Source: Gnetum montanum (taxonomy: Eukaryota; Streptophyta; Gnetopsida; Gnetales; Gnetaceae). Taken from it: a DNA stretch of 64,000 nt. The notes beneath the pieces are model-generated. The model saw only the letters and a program-made list of their open reading frames with translations, was not told the DNA's origin and made no database searches. Of this stretch, positions 59,137-64,000 are shown in pieces (the first letter of the stretch is position 1; each line of letters starts with the position of its first letter). The position numbers and the translations under genes are program-made. The DNA is taken from contig MNCI01027068.1 of NCBI GenBank assembly GCA_015680685.1, positions 139,652 through 203,651 on the forward strand, in the 5' to 3' direction.

Positions 59137-59137
59137 C
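59137..59137 (+). other. Junction of the pol deletion in Ath-6 (approximate)
   Basis: Left of about 59137 the sequence follows the protease-RT linker of Ath-2 (up to AAATTCAAACAA). Right of it the sequence follows the region after integrase in Ath-5 (TCATTATTT, then CAGTCATGGGGG-like). The whole RT-RNase H-integrase block is missing. Confidence 0.75.
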
Positions 59138-59139
59138 TC

Positions 59140-61127
59140 ATTATTTCAAATATCTCACTTACAACTTAGTCATGGGGGATATGGCCACCTATGCTAATCA
59201 TATGAGACCCTAAGTTCTTTTTAAGTTTTTGTTTTATAGGTTTTTGTTTTACACATGTTTGTTTTACATGTTTTTGTTTTGCACGTTTTTGTTTTACAAA
59301 TTTCTTTAACTTTTCTAGTTTTTGTTTTACAACATTGTTATACTTTTTCATTTTGTGTGTGTGTGTGTGTGTGATCCACTGTGTAATTTCATCACCCAAT
59401 AAGTGTTCAGAATGATGATGTGAATTGTTTTCATGTTGATTTCTAATGTTTGGTTTTTACCTTTAAGTCATGATGTTGATACCAAGGTATGTTCTTTTGA
59501 TATGACAGGCAATGAGTTTACTTCATCCATCTGCCCATAAGTTCTATGGTCTTTCTTGGCTTGGAAATGTACATTCTCCTTCATAATAAGAACTTTAACG
59601 AATCAATGACTAGGCACTTCTTAAACTAAGGAAGGACTTAAGGTTCGAAAAGGGTTTGAATTCAAGGGAACTTGATGCTTTTGTGTTGGCCGTTCTCTTG
59701 GGTGCTTGGATATTTTCTTCTTGGGTCTTCTTACCATTCTGATGTTACTCAATTATCGAAAGTTGAGACAATAAAAATAAGAAGTCTTTGCATGGTGTGG
59801 TTCTCACGCATAAAAACACAAAACAAAAAAGAAAGAAAGAAAAAGTCAGAATTCAGAGCACACCCCTTAGACAAAATAATCACTGGGCTACAAGCACTGG
59901 TTATGGAACCAACAATGTTGCCTCTAACTAAGGCCCTTCTCGCTTTCCATTCTCTCCTCCTTGTTTCGTTGGAATGGTGGTGACTCTTGGGGGAAGCATT
60001 CTTGTTATTCAAGGGGATGGATTGGCTGAATGCATTGATACGAAGTCACTGGATGTGGTTGGTTTGAGGCTAGAGTTGGAATGAGATTTGCCAAGTCACA
60101 TTAATTATGAAATACACAAGGGGCTATTCACCACCTTGTTCTTGGGATTCCATTCCATTCTCTTCTCTCCATCCTTCTCTCCATTCTTCACCTCATTGCC
60201 GGTTGTATCATTAGTGTATATTTTGGTTAACACATTGTTTTCTTTTTGGAAAATTCTTATGGTTAAGACTTTAACTCTTGTTCCAAAGGACATTCCTAGA
60301 GCCTATGGACTCTTTGAATGTGGGTTTGTCAGGGCATTAAGGGCATGAGCCTGCTTTGGGGAGGATCCACTGACATTCCTATTTGGGGCATTAGTTAAAT
60401 TCTTTCCCTTAACATTTTGCAATTAATTTTATTGTGTTCATTTCCATCTTAACATCCATTTCATTGATGCCATAGTTGTCCCTTTTTATCTATCTTTCTT
60501 ACTCCTTTTCTTTCTCCATTCTAATGCTACCAGAGGTTCGTGATTAGTCATGGGGGTACATGGCCCGATTTTTTTGATTTTCTCCTCACCCTGATTTTTT
60601 CAATTTTTTTCCTAACCCCTACACCTTTGGTAGTCATCATTAATACATCCCCAGATCCGTAATTAGCCATACCACAACCTAGCCAATGGACCTACACCAA
60701 AGCAAGGTATTAATTACATGATGGTTCATTTACCCTTGCTAATATATGATTGTGTTGTGTGTGCAGATGGTGATCATACAATAACGGATTGGATCTGGAA
60801 CAAACACCTGGAATGGAGAAGTGCTAGAAGCAGCTATGCAAGGAGTAAGATTGATGGCGCGCTTATGGATGGACAACAAAAGGTGCAATCTTGGTGTTGG
60901 CAATAGCAACACTTCTTTCTCTCTCTCTTTCTCAGCTGCCAACTAAGGCCTAATGTCAATGTAATAAGGTGTTCACCCTTGTTGTCATGAACACCAGTTT
61001 TGTCAAGTCTTGTAATGATGATTTGTTCACATGTCATCCCATTAGTTCCATTCCACTCAATAATCCCATACCTTCCCAATATTTTGTAAGGAACTCGAGG
61101 ACAAGTTTTCATTTAGTCATGGGGGTA
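59140..61127 (+). other. 3' UTR of Ath-6
   Basis: No coding frame. Six TTTTTGTTTTACA-type units lie at 59226-59333 and a (TG)n microsatellite at 59354-59373. It ends with the polypurine-like GGGGGTA at 61121-61127 directly before the LTR. Homologous to the Ath-5 UTR throughout. Confidence 0.8.
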
Positions 61128-62184
61128 TGATAAGATGATATATCGCATAGGCCGCAATATCGCGGTCGTTGTGATATCGCGTCGTCCCTTGTGATATCGC
61201 GTCATCCCCTGTGATATCACGGTCTGTCCTCAAGTCTATAAATAAGAGGTGGCTCTCCCTTGTTTCCTCATCCTAGGCTAGAAGTAGGAAAACTCTGGTA
61301 GATTGATCACTCCAGAGATAGAATATTTTCCATGTGCCCGCAGTAGGAGTCCTAAAGTGAACGGATCTTTATTCAAGCAACATTGTACTTGAACACAAGT
61401 TGTGTATAGCAATAAAGATGAAATTCCTGGATAAACCTTGCAATGCATGGAATAGGATTTTATTTATTGTTATTTACTGTTTTCCTTCTCAACCCTTATC
61501 TCCTAGTAATGCGAAATGATTACGACTTGATTACGAGCATCTAAGGATGTGTACGAATAGTCAAGGAACGAATGCTCATCACAACATGGAATGAGTACGA
61601 CTTGATTACAAGCATCTCAGCGTGACTACTTGGTAACCCAGTGGCGTATCTAGGATCTATGCTTGGTAATCCCAGTGGTAGTCATGCACCAAGATGTGTA
61701 CAGATAATCAAGGAATCGGCTGCTCATCACACTTAGGCTAGATTAGATTCTCTAAACCCTTTCCTCCTAGTTAAGTGCCTCAATACAACCACTTCGAGCA
61801 CATGCATTACACATGGTGATCCCAGCAACAATTAGCATTTGGTAGCCACAGTTGCATCGGTTTAGGGTGTGTACGGTAAGTGGGAACGGATGTTAACGCT
61901 AGGTAATTTAGACTTAGTTCATTAGTTAGAGTTAGTAATTAGTTTCTCAATCCTTCAACTCATTAGCATAGGAGACATAAAAGATAAAAACTATAAAAAT
62001 CATATACCTCAGACTTACTTAACCATACATCGTGACAACTACAAGTAAGTCTGAGAAGACAACGAATGATTAACCCTAAGTGTTCCATGGGGCGTGTAGG
62101 TACTTAGTCTGTGGAGTTTGACCAGATCACATGTGCTATGCTTGTTTCATATGGTTGAGTGTAGGGGTATCTCGCCACTCATCA
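61128..62184 (+). repeat. 3' LTR of Ath-6
   Basis: Ends TGATAAGATG and CACTCATCA. The U3 has three tandem 20-base units with GATATC at 61173, 61193 and 61213. TATA box at 61237-61244. U5 holds a duplication (61522-61582 and 61597-61730). Followed by GATGG target copy. Confidence 0.92.
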
Positions 62185-62457
62185 GATGGCTATGGATAAA
62201 TAACGGAATGCGCAATCTTAGCATTGGCGGAAACACACTTCATTTTCTTTCTCTCTCTTTCTATACAAGCTACCAAATAAAGGCTTGGATGTCATTTATG
62301 TATGAGTGTTCACCACAATGTTGTAATATGCTTATTGATCCATCCACTAGGCATGTTGAGTCTATTATCTGTCAGTTGTCAATTAGTCAATAATCCCATA
62401 CCTTCCCAATACTTTGTAAGGAACTCGAGGATGAGTTTTCATTCAGTCATGCGGGTA
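62185..62457 (+). other. Ath-5 3' UTR, remainder after Ath-6
   Basis: The sequence matches the end of the Ath-6 3' UTR (CCATACCTTCCCAATACTTT and the GCGGGTA polypurine-like end). No coding sequence. Confidence 0.85.
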
Positions 62458-63402
62458 TGATGAGAGCAATTACTCTAATAATTAGAGTGGTAATTATTAG
62501 AGCAATTAATATAATTATTAGAGTGGTTATTATTAGAGGGGAAGTTTCTCTAAAATTAGAGTAGTAGTTTCTCTCTAAAATTAGAGGGACAATGTCTCTA
62601 AAATTAGAGTGGTAGTTTTTGTAATTATTAGAGTAGTTTCTCCCAAGCCTATAAATACAGTGCCCAGGCACACAATAGAGGGGTCAAAAAGAAGAGGAAG
62701 AATTTAGAAGAGGAATTTAGAAGAGGAAGTCTTTTAAGAGTTAAGTAGTGAAACTCTAGCCAAGTGCCTACAGCAGGAGGTCTAAGTGTGGATGGATCTT
62801 TATTCGAGTATTGTGTAACTGAGCACACCTTGTGTATGGCAATAAAGATGAGCTCTTGGATTCATCCTTGTAACACTTGAGATTTCTTTTCTTACTCATT
62901 TTCTTTATTTTATTTTCTTCTGCATTTATTTTATTTTATTTTATTTTATGCACTTTACATTTCTATTATTAGCACACACAGTAAGATCACTTCGAGCATG
63001 TGTGTAACACTTGGTAACCCAGTAACAATTAGCGTTTGGTAATCCCAGTAGTGTTGCACTGGTTCAAGATGTGTACGGCAAGTGAGAAAAGATACTAGTA
63101 TTAAGATTAGTTTAAAGCCTAGTTAATCAGTAGTTAAGTTAAATTAGTCACTTAGTTATCTCTCTCTCCCCTCTCCTATTAGCATAAGACATTAAAAAGA
63201 TAAAAGTTATAAAAATCATGTACCTCAAGCTTACTTAACCATACAACCATGACAATACAAGTAAGTTTGAAAAGACAACGATTGATTAACCCTAGGTGTT
63301 CCATTAGGGCGCTTAAGCCCTTAGTCCTTTGAGTTCAACCGGATCGCTCATGAAACGCTCGTATTTGTATGGTTGAGTGTAGGGGTACCTTACCACTCAT
63401 CA
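62458..63402 (+). repeat. 3' LTR of Ath-5
   Basis: Ends TGATGAGAGC and CACTCATCA. The same TTAGAG array as in the 5' LTR, including the inverted repeat at 62472-62488. TATA box at 62650-62657. Flanked by TATGG. Confidence 0.92.
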
Positions 63403-64000
63403 TATGGGATAACAAAGAGGAGGAAAGCCCACTATCTAATTAGTTTTCTAATGAACTACTCTTTGTTAGGGCTATCATTGAGCAATTGACCATTGAGCAT
63501 AAATGGTATTATGGCATTCTCACTTATCTTCTTACTCAAGAGATGCCACAAGGGTTGGACCACTAGAAGAAACAACAGTTTCTTCACTAGGTGAAATTCT
63601 TCATGGAGATCAATGGGCACCTCTATAAGGCATGCACCAATGGCCTAGTTCATTGGTACGTCTCTGATGATGATCAACTACACATTCTTTAGGATGCTCA
63701 TGAGGGTCCTTATGGGGCCACTATCCTAGGAGATGCATGGCCATTAAAATCCTAATGGTAAGGTATTATTGGCCAACACTTTTCAAGGATGCTTATCAAT
63801 TTGTTCACTCTTGTGAATGCTACTAATGAGATGGTGGAATGATTGCTCAAATGGAGGAACCTCAATAGTGGATTTAATCACTAGAACTCTTCGACATCTA
63901 GGGCATTGATTTCATGGGTCCCATCACACCCATGTAAAATGGAAAGATGTACATCATAGTTGTTATTGACTATTGTACAAAATGGGTAGAATTAGCAACT
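63403..64000 (+). pseudogene. pol: Ath-4 integrase, N-terminal part (runs off window)
   Basis: Continues Ath-4 from 48029. It aligns with 51680-52265 of Ath-5: HEGPYGA (zinc-binding region), the YYWPTLF-like segment, ECY, and the start of the catalytic core with DFMGPI (first Asp). Many stops. The window ends within the core. Confidence 0.83.

Larger units (their letters stand above)
54870..62184 (+). mobile_element. Ath-6: pol-less Athila-type element nested in Ath-5
   Basis: LTRs 54870-55731 and 61128-62184; order: LTR, PBS, gag, protease, a short protease-RT linker, then 3' UTR. RT, RNase H and integrase are absent. The deletion joins linker sequence to 3' UTR near 59137. It is the youngest insertion of the right-hand stack, and its protease frame is still open. 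It would depend on another element for reverse transcription and integration. Confidence 0.92.
48030..63402 (+). mobile_element. Ath-5: Athila-type element with pol, lacking gag C-terminus and protease; contains Ath-6
   Basis: Segments 48030-54869 and 62185-63402 form one element when Ath-6 is removed. LTRs are 48030-48980 and 62458-63402. Order: LTR, tRNA-Asp PBS, partial gag, RT, RNase H, integrase, 3' UTR, LTR. An internal deletion joins gag to the RT entry at about 50412. Its own length is about 8.06 kb. Confidence 0.92.

Overview
This window is repeat-dominated DNA from a land plant, very probably a seed plant with a large genome. The evidence is the Ty3/gypsy LTR retrotransposons of the Athila and Tat lineages, tRNA-Asp primer-binding sites, GT-AG introns and a fragment of a plant beta-amylase gene. 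I see no intact host gene, no tRNA or rRNA gene, and nothing bacterial. I could not resolve the species.

Nested layout (nicknames used below). Left part, minus strand: Tat-A (1-7940, continues left of the window) has a 5' LTR at 6755-7940, a long gag-protease frame at 1908-6022 and a spliced gene on the opposite strand at 1-1343. It abuts, and probably inserted into, the RT of Ath-1 (7941-10704 and 19800-22007). The gag of Ath-1 is split by Ath-2 (10705-19799), an essentially complete Athila-type element with a perfect CCATT target duplication. Middle: 22008-25318 is non-LTR DNA with cryptic simple sequence and the beta-amylase fragment. A plus-strand Tat-type relic, Tat-B (about 25319-27009 and 40305-42320), is split by the 13.3-kb minus-strand Ath-3 (27010-40304), which carries an extra coiled-coil gene. 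Right part, plus strand: Ath-4 (42354-48029 and 63403-64000) is split by Ath-5 (48030-63402), which is itself split by Ath-6 (54870-62184). Insertion order on the right is Ath-4, then Ath-5, then Ath-6.

How the parts relate. All pol frames are broken by stops, mostly single-base changes. Ath-5 kept RT-RNase H-integrase but lost the gag C-terminus and protease. Ath-6 kept gag-protease but lost RT-RNase H-integrase. The Athila-type elements share R/U5, PBS and 3'-UTR sequences, but the block between LTR start and TATA box is an array of short, often palindromic motifs that differs between families. The most striking array is in Tat-A: seven perfect copies of the 10-bp palindrome GCGTATACGC, many spaced about 21-23 bp apart, directly upstream of the TATA box, plus roughly twenty half-sites in the leader. 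Tat-A also carries the intron-containing antisense gene for a coiled-coil protein. Motif array plus accessory gene is the best candidate in this window for an undescribed system. All functional readings are inference from sequence alone.
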